Assembly: GCF_016820585.1 (NCBI RefSeq)
Contig: NZ_JADHDX010000001.1
Span: forward strand, 124,001 to 188,000
Source: Arthrobacter beigongshangensis
GTDB taxonomy: Bacteria > Bacillota > Bacilli > Bacillales_A > Planococcaceae
DNA length: 64,000 nucleotides
Reading direction: 5' to 3'
Each line of letters starts with the position of its first letter. The stretch's first letter is position 1. The position numbers were made by a program, and so were the translations under genes. This document shows positions 63,794 through 64,000 of this stretch, piece after piece. The notes below the pieces were generated by a model. That model ran no database searches. It saw only the letters and a list, made by a program, of their open reading frames with translations, and had not been told where the DNA came from.

Positions 63794-64000
63794 ATGGATT
63801 CATTTGAAACGAAATTGTTGCTAGCCTTTTTGCTGCCTGGGCTTCTTGTCATTTTCTTTACACGTGTGACTTTTCACCATGTCGTCGGTCTAATATTGAC
63901 GGTTGCGCTAATTGCTGCTTCGGTCTATGCAGGCTATACGCATAATTGGCTGTTATATGTGGCAGACGCGCTGTCGTTAACGGTAGGCTTCTGGTATGCA
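63794..64000 (+). CDS. csbA: CsbA-like membrane protein (partial at right edge)
   Basis: The frame beginning MDSFETKLLLAFLLPGLLV runs to the window end after 69 codons without a stop. It has three hydrophobic helices and ends SLTVGFWYA, matching the 76-residue CsbA (DUF2198), a small stress-induced membrane protein of Bacillus located between minJ and uvrB. Function unknown. Confidence 0.8.
   Translation, partial: MDSFETKLLLAFLLPGLLVIFFTRVTFHHVVGLILTVALIAASVYAGYTHNWLLYVADALSLTVGFWYA

Overview
The window looks like chromosomal DNA of a motile, spore-former-type Firmicute of the Bacillales, most likely Planococcaceae close to Sporosarcina. That placement is inferred from gene order and protein character, not from a database search. 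From position 14766 rightward the order degV, comFA, comFC, yvyF, flgM, flgN, flgK, flgL, yviE, fliW, csrA, hag, flaG, fliD, fliS, fliT-like, hpf, secA, prfB, cccB, ftsE, ftsX, M23 peptidase, ctpB, minJ, csbA follows the order I know from Bacillus subtilis, with insertions. No rRNA, tRNA or CRISPR array was seen.

Left part (1-14.1 kb): an edge-truncated nucleotidyltransferase (possible type VII antitoxin), divergent citR/citA, a lipoprotein, an AbrB/RelE toxin-antitoxin pair, an S9 peptidase, a GNAT enzyme, an Rpn-type nuclease between two copies of the same terminator, a displaced comFB, a DUF1761 membrane protein, an enoyl-CoA hydratase, a solo TnpB element and the EAL-HDOD gene yuxH.

Middle part (14.7-49.5 kb): competence genes, then a SigD-driven flagellar operon. 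It is interrupted by a compact module with two perfect 45-base repeats, a terminator and a small toxin-like gene, the layout of a type III toxin-antitoxin system. Three tandem flagellin genes follow, each with a CsrA-type hairpin in its leader. Two Maf glycosyltransferases, a complete legionaminic-acid-type pathway and a FliB-type lysine methylase suggest flagellin that is both glycosylated and methylated. Next to them lies a decayed pseC-like aminotransferase, a trace of an earlier pseudaminic acid pathway. Filament-cap genes, three chemoreceptors, a PilZ protein and hpf complete the section.

Right part (50.6-64 kb): secA, prfB with its programmed frameshift, cytochrome c-551, ftsEX with its coiled-coil M23 partner, a thioredoxin-like pair, ctpB, minJ and a nearly complete csbA.

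The most unusual feature is a set of intergenic tandem arrays (14120-14688, 49577-50465, 58388-58671, 61627-62520, plus a small one at 2577-2690). The four large ones share one length grammar, an 82-bp super-repeat built of three 21-bp and one 19-bp sub-repeats, although their sequences differ. All lie directly behind plus-strand genes, four of them behind a terminator. I know no described element with this grammar.
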